Shown: positions 37,401-48,262, counted from the first letter of the stretch. The stretch: 64,000 nt of DNA from Colius striatus (GCF_028858725.1 NC_084761.1:97737971-97801970), one strand, 5' to 3'. A program made the numbers and translations. The notes: generated by a model from the sequence alone, not told the origin.

Positions 37401-40400
37401 AGCTCTCCCTCCTTTCTCCAGACACTTCCCTCCTCAAGACAGGTAAATGCCAAGCGTGGCCTGAATTCCAGTGATGCAAAAACTTGCTTGCTTTTAAGAA
37501 TTAAGCTTGGGTTGAGGAGTTCTCCCTCAAAAATGGCCCATCTGTCTATTTTTATGCACTTGTTTAACATCTCTTGGAGCAGAGGCACATATTTCATCAG
37601 TTTCTGAGATCACAGCCATTGTGTGATAGTGTGAGGAGGAAACTGGGAATTAGGATTCATAACTCACAGTCAATTGAGCCAAATTAAGCCCTTTTGTGCC
37701 TGGCTTCTCCCATCTAAATTCACCAACAGTAGCAAAAGAGCTTCAATGTACCTGAGACGTTGACCTTGTTGTGGGCAGAAGATGGGAGGGAGACTCACAT
37801 GAAACGTGGCTTGAAATGCTCAGCTCCCATTTTTTGAACGTGAAGGGAGGGAAGTGGAGTTGGTTTTCCTTGATTGTTGTTTTATGATGATTTTTCAGGT
37901 TAGACACAACACAATCTTCCTTTTACCTGGACTTTCCTTGTCCATCCTTTTCCCTGGATGGTCCCAGGACTTTATCTATATTTATATATATATATGTGTG
38001 TATCTTTTTTCCCCTCCAAGTTCTTCTTATCAAGGTGTGTATCTTTTTTCCCCTCCAAGTTCTTATCAAGACAGTAAACCAGGAGATAAAGCAATCTCAG
38101 ACTGAAGGGACTTGTCAGGCTCACAGAAAATCGATGTATGGTAGAGGAGGCACACTGTAAAGATCTTGACCAAGAGAAGTTATTACTCACCCAGAAATCA
38201 AACTCCTCCAGTATTTCCAGGGTGCTGGGGCTTTGCTGAGATGAGCTATCCTGCACCTTTTGAGTAAGATTAAGCTGACAGGTCGATGCTGCCTTTTATG
38301 CAAAGCTCTATGGTGCTTCCCCACTGCAGAAGCTCAGAGCATCCTGGAGAGTGGACTTTGTTCACTTCTACTCAAGGTCAGACAGCACCTACATGAAAAA
38401 TGCAAGAACAGAGAAGTGGAGAAACCTCTTTTGGGTCCAGGTCACCATGGATGCTCCAGGGCATAAAACCAAACAACACATCTGTGGTTTCAGAGGTAAT
38501 CATCCAACCAGTCCCTCCATCTGGGTGCCAAAGTGCTAAATTGCAAAACATAGACTCCTACCAAATGTCATTAGTGGTGGTACAAAAGCCCAAAGGGGAG
38601 AATGAGGAAAACAAGTAAGTGTTTCATTATTTTCTCCCCACCTTCTCCTAGTTTTTGGTAGCCAAATGGCATAGAGGGCTGGAGCCCAGAGCAGCTCAGG
38701 GATTTGGGTCCTCACTGACTAATCGCTGCCATGAGCCATCATGGACATGGAGAAGGATGTCAGGGAGGCAAACTTGCCTGGAATATCCCACCTGCATCCC
38801 TCCTTTGCACTCCCTTGGCTGGAGAAACTCCTGTCCCTCAACCACAAACTCACTGGCTGACCCAAGCTACAGGCACAGTTTGTTTCTTCTCTCCAAAACT
38901 GAGATGAAAGGACATTTTTTTCAGTAGAACAGGGGGAAAAAAAAGAAAGCCAACTTTTGTTTTTCTTTTCTCTCTGACTTCCTCATCTTGTGAAAGGAAA
39001 GAATTGGATTCCTGGACATAACCTGAGCAGTTTAACCACTGCAATTAACCTCAACAGCCAGTCCTGCGGCTGAAGTGTGCTTAAAACACCAAGCTGCAAA
39101 CCCAGATTGTGAACCACGTATCTGCTTTATTTAATCCTAAATTATGGTTATACTGGTCTAGGTTGGTAGAAATAAGCCATCATCTTTACAGGGAACACTT
39201 AAACATCTAAGGCAACCTCAGTGCAAAAGGCTTGGGGTACTTGGGGTGCAAAATGAGCTCCTTTCCCCTCTTTGGCTCCTGTGGCTCGGTTTCTGCTCTC
39301 CTTGAGCAGCTCCCATCTGCTTAAAAGGTCTGAAATCTTTCAACTTTCAGCCATTCCTCCCACAAATCACCACCTGAGACACCTTGCCAAGGGACCTGAT
39401 ATTCAGGGAATACCTGACACTCATCTGCTTGACAACCCAGCCCTTCTAATTGCTGGAACTGCCCAGGCCATTAGGGTGGGGACCTGTGGCAATGAAGGGC
39501 ATTCAGTCCCACAGAGTTCAGACTTTATAAGGGTTTAGTTTTATACAGAAAGGGAAGCTTTTTCACCAAGGCTTTGAGAAATGAGATGCATGTCTTTTTT
39601 TCCTCCCTCCAAACAATTAATGCACTATACATTGCTCTCTGAGCGTGCTGACATGGGAACCCACCCCCAGTCTCACCTGGGGAAACCAGGGATCACCAGC
39701 TCATGGCTTGAATTAACTCAATGAAACAAACAAATGTTTGTTTTAAACGTGGCCATTAATTATCTCCTTGGGTCTCCTTCCCAAAGCAAAATGCATTGCT
39801 GGCTTTCCCTATCTCATCATCTCTGGCTCGGCCACATACAATGTTCTGTTCTTTCCTTTCTTCCCCAAGTTCCTAATAGGATGCAGCCAGCCAGGCCAGC
39901 AGCTTTGGAAACTAGCACAGAGAGAACTTAATAACCAGCAAACCTGCAGTTAATAAAGTCTGTCATCAGTAATGTCTCCACTGAACACTTGCCAGGAGAG
40001 AATTGTTTGCACTTACTGTGTGAGCCAAGTCACAGCTTTAACGGGCAAGGCACAAATAAAACCCAGCCTTCCCATTCTGGCTGGGCTTTTTTTCACATCC
40101 CTGTTTCAACCTACCAGCAAAAACCATGGGGGCAAACAGTGACAAAATCCAGATTCAGACAGGAGAAGGACTGAAAAGTCGCCCTCCCCCTTATTCATTA
40201 GATTATGAAACGTGTTTCATAATCTAATAGTTAGCAAGGGACAATGTTTTCAGCGTGAATCTGGAGCCTTTTTGTCACTTGGTGTTAGCACCCGATGCAA
40301 ACGAGCATTGTGCACAGCACGGGGTGCTGATACCAGCCAGTGGGCTCCTGCAGGGCCATTGCTCTGGGCTTCCCTCTCTCAGCGTGGTGAGGATGAGAGG

Positions 40401-43330
40401 CTGGACGTGAGACAAGGCGTCCTGGGGCACTTGGGGACCCTGGGTAACGAGGAACAGGCGGGATTTCCACAGAGCTTGAGGATGGTGGGGTGAAGCACGC
40501 ATCTCAGGCAGCCTGGGTGGCAGTGCCAGGCTCTGAGAAGCACTCTGGGATGCTTTGAGGGAGAAAGGAATCAAAGTCTTGCTCTGTGGCCACATTTCTT
40601 GTGCTTTCATCCATATCTGGGGGGATAAAACCCCACTGTTAGACCAGAGCTTTCTAACCAGGCTGCCCCAATACCTGTGGCTTCACTTGGGATGATGTAG
40701 CTCACCACGTGCTGAAAGAAGCTGCTGTCTGCTGGTTGGACAGTCCTGTCCTCTCCAGGGCCAAGGCTTGCAAAACCTTGTCCCTTCTCCATCACAAAAT
40801 CAGCCAAGGAGCAGATAGATACCCCTCAGGAGGGCTTGCTGCTCTGAGAAGTGCTGTCTCTTACTGCTGCCCAGGTTTGCACGTGGAGGGTGGGGGTGAA
40901 ACCGAGGCCACAGTGACTCTGCTCCATGGTGACCTCCCCTGGAGGTGCTTCGTTTCTGGGTGTGAAGGTGGGTTCAGGTTGGCTTTGAAGCTGCTTGAGG
41001 GAGCAGCTTGGTTGGCTGCTGGGAGGTGGTGGGTGGCACGTGGTGGCCCTGAGCAGGAGATTGCTGATGTCCACTCAGGAGACAATAATCATTAGGAAAG
41101 AGCCCCAGCACTTATCCACAAACCGTGGTGCCTGTACCAACACACCTCTCCTTTGCATCTCCTGCTTCCCCTTCCTCCATGGTTAGCACACACTCCAAGC
41201 TAGGAAAGGGTGGATTCTTGTGATTTGTTGAGGCCCAAATTTAGGAAAAGGTGTTTTAATTACAATAAAAATGAGAAAAATTAATTTAATTCCTAAAATG
41301 TGGCACTTATGTGAGATCTCAAGTTGCTCCAGGGGAGGTTCAGGCTGGATGTGAGGAGGAATGTCTTTGGTGCCAGGGCTGTCAGGCATTGGAAGGGGCT
41401 GCCCAGGGAGCTGATGGAGTCACCATCCCTGGAGGGGTTTCAGAGCTGGGTGGGTGTTGCACTGAGGGCAATGGGCTGGTGGGTGATGGGCTGGGACAGA
41501 GGCTGCACTCCATGAGCTTAAAGGTCTCTCCCAGCTGAAATGACTCTGATTCTATGCTTCTATGATTTTACACTTGTTGCTTAGACTTTAAATCCTTAGT
41601 TGTTTTTAGATCATCATCTATGATCTCCTACCAGCCAGGCTGTGACACTCTGATCCTCCCAGCTGCTTTGTTGGATTGCCACCACAGCTTAGAGCAATGG
41701 CTGCAACTCAAGAAGCTATGCAAGAATTATCCCTTGTGGCATATCTTCAGCTTAGTTTTGAGTGCCTCAAAGAACATCTGTTTGTACCTGTCCTCTTCAT
41801 CTCCAGGTCTAGTGTTATCATCTTTCAGCAAGGGAAGAGAGAAGGCAAAAGGAGAAGAAGGGTCTTGCTGAGGTCCTTGAGCAGGTAGAGGGAAAAAGAG
41901 ACGGAGAGTCAGATCTCTGTCTCTCATTCAGATGGTTCAAGGCTGAGAAAGGGAACGTGCCACAGTGCTGCTGAAGGAGTAGTAAAAGGTGTTCTGTCCA
42001 CCTTCCTCCAGCCCATGGGGAGGTGTCAGTGATGCTGGGAAGCACCCACCCCACAGAGTTCACCTACCAGCTCTCCAGGCTTCAGGGCAGCACGGATGGA
42101 GAGGATGTGGGTGCAGTTCATGGGATGACAACGGTGTCCAAGAACAACGTGACCATCAAGGTGACTCCTCCGACCGAGGGCCTGTTCCACCTCATGATCT
42201 TCGCCCGCCACGCCGACTCTCAGGACCCTTTCCACTGGGTGTGCTCCTATCAGATCCAATGCCTGGAGACACACAAAGGAGAGGAACTGCCCCAAAACCC
42301 TTTTCATTTCTGGGGCCTTCACCAAAAGGCGAGAGATTTTGGCATCAAGGAGAGCAGCCACAAAGGAGAGCTGCTTGTTGCTCCACAGGGAGCTTTGTTC
42401 TTGACTCTCCACACATCCCGACCCTTGCTTGCCATGTATGAGCTGGTTAATAAAGACTTAGACACTGCTATGAGTAAGAAATGCCTGGTGGCCCAAGCTG
42501 AGGAGGAGCAACTGAGTTGCCACGTGCTCTGCCCTATCCTGGGTTACTACCGGCTCTCCGTGTTTGTGAAGGATTTGGGAGGCCCCACATTCCACAACGT
42601 GGCCAACTTCCTCGTTCATTGTTTGAAGCCCATCAACCAGAACGAGCTCTTCCCCTCGGGGCTGAGCATACACTGCGGGAGCGGGGTCAGCTGCAGCAGC
42701 CACGGCCTCTCCCAGCCCAGCCACTCTTCCCCCATCATCACCACCAACCTGGGCAAGTGCAACATCACCTTCCACGCCCCCGCCGACCTGGAGGTGACCG
42801 CCAGCTTGAGTAAAGACAAAGCCACCAGCAACAAGTACCCGCTGGAGAGGTACGTGCTGGTCACTCACCTGAGGGCTAAAGTCAGCGTGTGTGTGGTGCT
42901 CCCCGAGTCAGGCACCTACAAAGTGGGGCTTTTTGGGAGAAGCAAAGACCAGAAGGACTTTGTCCATATTTGTGACTATGTCATACGCTGCCTCTCCGAG
43001 CCCAGCTGGCCGCCTTTCCCCAGGGTGTACAGCCTGTGGGGCAGAGGCTGTGTGCTGCTCCAGCCACGCACGGGGATGCTCCAGGAGCAGAGCTGGGTGC
43101 GCTTCAGGGTGAAGGTGCCGAAGGCTTACGAAGCCGTCGTCCTGGCAGGAGGGAAGACGCCGCTGCAGCAGACCCCAAACGCTGTCTGGGAAGGGGATGT
43201 GTTCACCGGGGCTGTGGGGACACAGGTCAAGCTGGCAGCAAGGTTCAGCCAGGGTTGCTCCTCCCTGGAGGTCATGCTGGTGTTTGAGGTGGGGGGATGC
43301 TCACCCACCTGCCTGGGCTGCTTGGGATAA
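30833..43330 (+). CDS. Kyphoscoliosis peptidase-like (KY-like) protein, six coding exons, 857 aa
   Basis: Seen: six exons (30833-31468, 33794-33911, 34996-35113, 35481-35672, 37252-37442, 42012-43330) join in one frame with GT-AG introns and total 2574 nt including the stop. Residues 1-212 are polar, rich in Ser and Lys, and without a recognised domain. Residues ~213-418 match the transglutaminase-like core of KY, including VRAIWFWLCHNVEYD, GRAVCSGYAHLC (Cys279), SHMWNAVELEGQW (His322) and LLDACWG (Asp337), so the Cys-His-Asp triad is intact. Residues 419-857 hold four Ig-like modules; the first three end in a [FY]-x-[IV]-x-C-L motif at Cys502, Cys622 and Cys745. Known: vertebrate KY is a muscle protein tied to Z-disc/filamin biology, about 560-660 residues, with three such modules. 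Inferred: this is a KY paralogue with one extra module. The start at 30833 is the first ATG after a good acceptor but its Kozak context is weak. KY itself remains possible. Confidence 0.88.
31564..31818 (-). mobile_element. CR1 LINE 3' fragment in KY-like intron 1
   Basis: TATCACAGAATCCCAGAATG to the CTCCCAGTCCTGTCACGG block. It starts only about 95 bases after the exon 1 donor. Confidence 0.92.
31819..33793 (+). other. KY-like intron 1, unique part
   Basis: An acceptor-like CTTAG precedes 32736, but every frame breaks or lacks a donor, so I call no exon here. Exons 1 and 2 join in phase without one. Confidence 0.6.
33794..33911 (+). CDS. KY-like coding exon 2 (residues 213-251)
   Basis: Acceptor TTGCAG at 33788-33793, donor GTAAGT from 33912. 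It enters in phase 0 and leaves one base (G) over. It encodes the start of the transglutaminase-like domain, with SKLETVRAIWFWLCHNV closely matching the KY family. It joins exon 1 directly without a frame problem. Confidence 0.88.
34177..34572 (-). mobile_element. CR1 LINE 3' fragment in KY-like intron 2
   Basis: CACAGAATCACAGAATCTTAAG, then the second-subgroup 3' UTR up to CAGCCTTTCATCACAAGG. Confidence 0.92.
34996..35113 (+). CDS. KY-like coding exon 3 (catalytic Cys279)
   Basis: Acceptor CCCTAG just before 34996, donor GTAAAA from 35114. It encodes EYDVDGFLGLSQ and then the nucleophile motif GRAVCSGYAHLCQEMC. The family position of the active-site cysteine is filled by Cys279. It carries the previous G and leaves AG for the next exon. 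Confidence 0.9.
35481..35672 (+). CDS. KY-like coding exon 4 (catalytic His322 and Asp337)
   Basis: Acceptor TTGCACAG ends at 35480; donor GTGAGA starts at 35673. It encodes CVEVPGFGRGLGS, SHMWNAVELEGQW with the active-site histidine, and LLDACWGAGTVD with the aspartate, all in the spacing expected of KY proteins. Confidence 0.9.
35702..36020 (-). mobile_element. CR1 LINE 3' fragment with non-canonical 3' extension, KY-like intron 4
   Basis: CR1 body 35764-36020 (TTGTGGAATCATTTGGGCTGG onwards). The preceding 35702-35763 aligns without gaps to 9002-9060, sharing GCTCAACCAGA and ACTCTCCCAGT-like blocks. It starts about 30 bases after the exon 4 donor. Confidence 0.8.
36021..37251 (+). other. 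KY-like intron 4, unique part
   Basis: A short TATACACATACATATA-like run near 36020-36050, then unique sequence. No additional exon seen. Confidence 0.6.
37252..37442 (+). CDS. KY-like coding exon 5 (end of peptidase core, residues 355-418)
   Basis: Acceptor CCTTGCAG ends at 37251; donor GTAAAT starts at 37443. It encodes DDFFFLTDPEHFIETHWPE and HWQLLQPP, matching the KY segment that links the transglutaminase-like core to the Ig-like region. It leaves one base, completed by CC of exon 6. Confidence 0.88.
37977..38070. repeat. TA/TG tract followed by a 39/36-bp tandem duplication
   Basis: A short (TA)n run leads into two adjacent copies, 37996-38034 and 38035-38070, each starting GTGTGTATCTTTTTTCCCC and ending TTATCAAG. 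They differ by a 3-base TTC indel. Located in KY-like intron 5. Confidence 0.85.
38279..38536 (+). other. Unexplained exon-like ORF in KY-like intron 5
   Basis: An open frame contains an acceptor-like CCACTGCAG ending at 38329 and a donor-like AGAG|GTAATC after 38495. The peptide reads like real protein, for example SWRVDFVHFYSRSDSTYMKN and NLFWVQVTMDAPGHKT. As an exon (38330-38495, 166 nt) it would break the KY-like frame, so it is not part of that CDS. It could be a decayed retroelement or retrocopy fragment; a remote resemblance to the integrase pattern W-x-x-D...(V/T)-x-x-D is too weak to rely on. Confidence 0.25.
40197..40228. repeat. 32-bp near-perfect palindrome
   Basis: Two perfect 15-bp arms (ATTAGATTATGAAAC and its complement) are separated by only GT at 40212-40213. 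It sits in KY-like intron 5. I see no transposon around it. Confidence 0.9.
41318..41566 (+). mobile_element. CR1 LINE 3' fragment in KY-like intron 5
   Basis: CAAGTTGCTCCAGGGGAGG to TGATTCTATGCTTCTATGA. A diverged third-subgroup copy. Confidence 0.88.
42012..43330 (+). CDS. KY-like coding exon 6 (four Ig-like modules and stop)
   Basis: Acceptor CTTCCTCCAG ends at 42011. One uninterrupted 1.3-kb exon encodes residues 419-857 and ends in TAA at 43328-43330. Modules by eye: 419-502, ~505-622, ~625-745 and ~748-857. The first three close with YQIQC, FLVHC and YVIRC. KY has three modules in this region, so one is extra. The exon is visibly richer in CpG and G/C third positions than its introns. 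Confidence 0.9.
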
Positions 43331-44782
43331 ACCAAGTGGCTGGATGAGAAGGATTAAAAAAGCCAGGGAAGGAAACAAAAGCTGTCAAAGCTGGAGGATG
43401 CTGAGGAGACGTGGAGGAAACTCCCAGAACTTTACAGCATGTCAGGGGGAGCGGGGGGAGTCTGGGTGTTACCCACAGAGCTTCTCTTCCCACAGGATAC
43501 CCAGATACTTGCTGAGGCCTCCTGTCCCATTCTGAGACGTTGCCGCTGTTTAAATCAGCACCAACATATGGAACTCTCCTAATATTTTGCTTCTGTCAAG
43601 AGGAAACCATTGTTCAGCTGCTCTCCAGGAAGGATGTCTCACTGCTTATTACCAGCTTGGATGATTGTTAGCAGCATTTTATTTGACATCTATTCAAGAA
43701 CTGGGAACCCACATGGTTTCTTTCTCTCCAGAGGATAACAACAACAACAATAACAACAACAAAAATGCCCCAAACAAACAAACAAAAAGCCCAAACTGGA
43801 GCCAACAGCTTCAAAAGGCAGCAAGGGGGTTTGAATGTAAATAGATGGTAAAGCAAGACCTCCTCACAGAGAGACTCTGTGCTTGGGAAGAGGAAAGGGG
43901 GAAAGAAGTCAAGAGATGCTGTATTTTATCATCCATGTCTTTGAAATACCTCCCAGGGGTTTTATCATCAAGGGTGACATGTAGATACACACTTAAGAGC
44001 ATTGAGAGCTTTAAAGAAAGGGAGGGAAGCCAGCAAGGAGGTGGCTCTGTAGCCAAAGCATCTAATCTCAGAGCAGAAAGCACAGGAGACTCCACTCTCA
44101 AGCTCTGACACACTGTGCAAGGCACCACAAACACAGACTCACTGAAACTTGATTTTCCTTCTTTGATGGAAGCCCACAGGCTAGAAGAAACACACTGGAG
44201 ACACTTCTCCATGCCTGCACTGGACTGACTGGTGCTTGAAATGGGGAGCAAGAATCCACTGGATTTTTGGCTGCTGTGCTAAAGGTGGTGAGGGAACACA
44301 ACCCTGGCAATTGAAATCTGACTGGGAGCAAAAGTACAAGTAGGTTTGAAGCTTTTCTGGGCCTGATAGTTAGTGCAACTGATGTTGGATCACATTCCAC
44401 ACTAAACTTGCTGGAACCACGTTGATGGAGTGGAAGATCCCCCTGCAGAACAAAGCACAAGGACTACTTTGAGTTAAGGGAAGCACATGCAATGGTAGAC
44501 ATGGGCTAAACTCTTGCCTGTGGTGCTAGAAAGCAGTTCAACAAGTACATATCCCCAGATCTTCTCCTCTGACCCACGTTCTGGCTTCTCTATATGGGGC
44601 CACCCTCTTGGATGTGGTCCTCTTGGATGATAAGGTGACTCAGCTCCCTTGTGTGTCTTTCAGAAGAAACATAGACTTGTTAAAGAACATCTGCTTCCTA
44701 TGAGACTGAGCAGATAACCCATGGCCCAGCCCTAAAAGTCAGAGCCTGGCAAGCTGCTGGCAGTCAGTGTTGTCCTCCAAAT
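43331..44782 (+). other. Probable KY-like 3' UTR and downstream flank
   Basis: An ATTAAA lies at 43353-43358, only 23 bases after the stop. I see no AATAAA before the LTR, so the true poly(A) site is not fixed. Confidence 0.4.
43737..43793. repeat. (AAC)n and (AAAC)n tract
   Basis: Imperfect AAC repeats followed by AAAC repeats about 400 bases after the KY-like stop codon. Confidence 0.85.
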
Positions 44783-44944
44783 TGCCCAGGGAGGGTGTGG
44801 AGGCTCCTTCTCTGGAGGTCGTCAAAACCCACCTGGACACGTTGCTGTGTGACCTCCTCTAGGTGGATCTGCTTTGGCAGGGAGGTTTGGACTGGGTGAT
44901 CTCTAAAGGTACCTTCCAACCCCACCATTCTGTGATTCTGTGAA
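44783..44944 (+). mobile_element. CR1 LINE 3' fragment
   Basis: TTGCCCAGGGAGGGTGTGG to ACCATTCTGTGATTCTGTGA. Confidence 0.92.
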
Positions 44945-45940
44945 ATTCCTCCCACCAGCTGAGGACCTTTGCAGGCACCTTCCATGACCAACAGCTTTAT
45001 GACCATGCTGTGTTCCCTGAGCAACGAGGATGCTGCTGTGCAACTCCCCAGCCCTCCTTGGTGCTTCCTAACCTGTGCCTTGTCCACAGACAGCACAGGC
45101 AGGGAAATTGTATCTGCAAGCCCAGTAGGCTCCTACAGACTGTGATTTGGCTCTTGTTTTGTGGAAACTTGACAAACAAGAATGACTGACAAGTGAAATG
45201 AGTCTCCATCCCCACTGTCATTTTCCTCTCCATGTCCTTTTCCTTTCCAGTCAGTTTTGCTGTTAACTTCTCTCAGCTGTGCCTCCTTGGCCCTCTTGAG
45301 CCACTCCAAATCTGCCTGTACACACATGTTGTTAGCTGAATCTGTCCCATCTTTGCCCAAATTTGAGCAGGCACGTTACAATCACATGCCTCCAGGCAAA
45401 ACTCAGCTTCCAGCTCAGTGATTAATTTCTCTTTATCCATCATAATGAAGTCCAGATTAGAGTTACCTTAAACTGGGGTCCAAACAACTTAGGTCAGAAT
45501 ATAATTACCTGGAGGTGCTGAGAACTTTAATGATACTCCCAGAGGGGATTTTATTCCTTCAAGGATCTGAAGTCGATCTGCTCATGTTTCCTCCCCGTGC
45601 ACGCTCGGATATACCATGTAACCCATTTTAAATGTCATTCTTATTTGGATTTACATACCTCAAACCCAGAGCTCTAGGAGCCTTCCCAACAAACACCAGC
45701 TCTCCAAAAATAACAGCCCTGGGGCAAGCATCACTCATGAAAAAAACCACGATAAGCAACAGAACAAACCTGTTTGTCTCTCCTCCTCTGCCCAGCAGGG
45801 ATAAATTAGGTGGAAAATAGATTACAGCACATACCTGCAGACACATAAAACACACCTAGTGCTGGGCAAACTCGGTTCAAAAAGTCATTAGGAGGCCTCC
45901 AGGCACACACGGAGCTATGGACAGCCAGAAGCTGAACAGG
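44945..45940. other. Non-coding, nothing recognised
   Basis: Unique sequence up to the solo LTR. Confidence 0.5.
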
Positions 45941-46990
45941 ACTGTGGTGGGTTGGTTCTGGTTGGGCACCAAGTGCCCACCAAAGCTGCTCCATCACTGT
46001 CCTCCTCAGCTGGAAAGGGGAGAAATACAACAAAAGGAGATCAGGACAGGGACATCACTCAACAATTGTCATCATGGGCAAAACAGGTTCGGTTGGGGAC
46101 AAAGAGTTTAACATTACCAATCAATTCAGAGTAAGGTAATGAGAAATAAACCCCAATCTTACAAACACTTTCCCCTTACCTCTCCCTTCTTCCTGAGCTT
46201 AACTTCATCAGTCATTTTCTCTCCCTCCTCCCCTCCAGCTGCACAGGACAGGGAACAGGGGCTGCAGTCAGTTCATCACATGTTGTTTCTGCTGCTCATT
46301 CTTCCTCAGAGAAAGCACTCATCACCCTCTTCCCTTGCTCCAATGTTGGTCTTCTCCACAGGAGACAGCCCTCCACAAGCTTCTCCACTGTGAGTTTTCC
46401 CCACAGCTCCGCAGGAACTGCCTCAATGTGGGTCCCTTCCATGGGTTGCTGTCCCTCAGGAGTGAACTGCTCCAGTGGGAGTCCCTCACAGGGTCACAAG
46501 TCCCCGATAGGAACCTGCTCTAGCCTGGGCTCCTCTCCCCATGGGTTCCCAGGTCCTGCCAGGAACTTGCTCCAGGGTGAGCTTCCCACAGGGTCACAGC
46601 TTCCCTTGGGCATCCATCTGCTCCAGTGTGGGGTCCTCCATGGGCTGTGGGTGGATCTCTCCATGGGCTGCAGGGGAACCTCTTCTCTGAGCCTGGAGCA
46701 TCTCCTCCCCTCCTTCTACACTCACCTTGGGGTCTGCAGAGATGTTTTCTCTCACACATTCTCACTCCTCTCTCTGGTTACAATTAATGTTCCACAGCAG
46801 GTTTTCCCCTTCTTAAACTCATTATCCCAGAGGTGCTGCCACTGTTGCCAATTGGCCATCAGCAGGTCTGTCTTGGCTTTAGCTCCATCCTGGAGCCATC
46901 TGGCTTTGGCTCCATGGGGCACAAGGCAAGCTTCTAGCAGCAAGTTGCACTCACCTCCACGAGCCATCTTGGTTGAGAGACTCCCTTACA
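45941..46990. mobile_element. Solo LTR of an avian endogenous retrovirus (ERVL-type)
   Basis: It starts with TGTGGTGGGTTG, followed by CACCAAAGCTGCTC, then contains several degenerate internal copies of a motif like TCCATGGGCTGCAGG and a block TCTCTCACACATTCTCACTCC. I recognise this layout as an LTR common in bird genomes. No gag, pol or env is seen on either side, so it is a solo LTR. An AATAAA lies at 46143-46148. The right end is diverged and approximate, and orientation is not fixed. Confidence 0.65.
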
Positions 46991-48104
46991 ACCAAAGCTA
47001 AAGCAAGTAAGGCCAGGAAGGGATGAACAAGAAACCTGCCTAGTAAAAATGACTCTTTCCCAAGTATGGTAAGAGAACAACCACCAACTGGGCTGACCTT
47101 TTATCTTCCTCTATGCACCCATCTGTGGTGTCCACCAGATATCACCAGCCCCCTTGGCTTTGCACATTTCCATGCAAACTGTGTTTTCCTTAGCAGCTTC
47201 TTCACTTCACTGCCATTAAAACCTGAGATGACCAACCTGTGTTTGGACTTCACTTGAGTGTGTTGGGTTGGGAGTGAAGGTGTTGGGAGTTTGCAGACAC
47301 AGAGGGAGATGTGTAGTTAGCTGTCAGACTGCAGCAAATGAACAGCAGGACAATAGGACATGGGTTAAAGTCTTTCTCTTGGGATGAATTGTATGCTCTG
47401 CCCATAAGTGTCCAAGGGTATGCTAGACTAGGAGGCTGTGCCAAGGCTTCAGTGCTGCAGGTGGACATGGTAAGACAATGATGCTTCTTGCTTCATACCT
47501 TGGAGCATGTCATGGCTCTGTATGTATATCTGCTGTAGGAATCATACACAAAGGGTTACAAGTACCAGAGCCAGCTTACTTATTGTGCAGACCTGTGAGG
47601 TGGAGGCTACAAGATCAGCATGAGAAGCAGTCAAAGGAGGAAGCTAGTCCTGATTTAGCTATAAATGGTGAGATCAAGCAGACAAACGGCTTCCAGACAG
47701 TTTCAGCAGGGCCACAGTGGCTGGAGTGAGACCTTTGCTTCATTAACCATCATATTAATATTGTTAACAGCCCTGAGAATGGTAATGAGCTAAAGGAGGC
47801 ACATGCTAAACATATATGTCTGTGTTCCTCAACTCTCCACCCAAATCATGTTAAATGTCACCCCAGGGAGAGGGCAGAGAAGCCTGGGGTGTAAAAGTCT
47901 CCAAGGAGAAGGAGAGAAGGCTTTTTAGCCTTTAAACCTTTTGTTCTCTGAGTTCTTTTAGTGCTTTTGGCCTTTTGCTCTTTAGAGCAGCTCTTCTAGA
48001 CTTTGGCCTTTGAGTGTTTTCACTCCACTTCTCAACTGAAAGACAGAGGAAGGAGAAGGAGACTGCAGGTCCTGACAAGACAGCCAATGGGCTGTAATCC
48101 CAGA
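46991..48104. other. Non-coding, nothing recognised
   Basis: Could include a diverged LTR end at the left; no retroviral coding sequence seen. Confidence 0.45.
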
Positions 48105-48262
48105 CAAGAATGTGTCCAGGAGGGTTTGGAAACCTCCTGAGCAGGAGCCTCCACAACCTCCCTGGGCAGCCTGGGCCAGGGCTCTCTTACCTGAGCACCA
48201 AAGAAGATTTTCCTTGTGTTTCAGTGGGACTGTTTCTGTCCCAGCTTATGTTCCTTACACAT
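48105..48262 (-). mobile_element. CR1 LINE fragment lacking its 3' tail
   Basis: GAATGTGTCCAGGAGGGTTTG through GAGCAGGAGCCTCCACAACC. The ATTCTRTG end is missing, so it is truncated at both ends. Confidence 0.85.

Larger units (their letters stand above)
38071..41317 (+). other. KY-like intron 5, unique part
   Basis: Holds the exon-like ORF at 38279 and the palindrome at 40197, both listed separately. Otherwise nothing recognised. Confidence 0.55.

Noticed and set aside
42026-42868. Antisense ORFs (128 and 136 codons) opposite KY-like exon 6
   Set aside because: Shadow frames of a GC-rich real coding exon.
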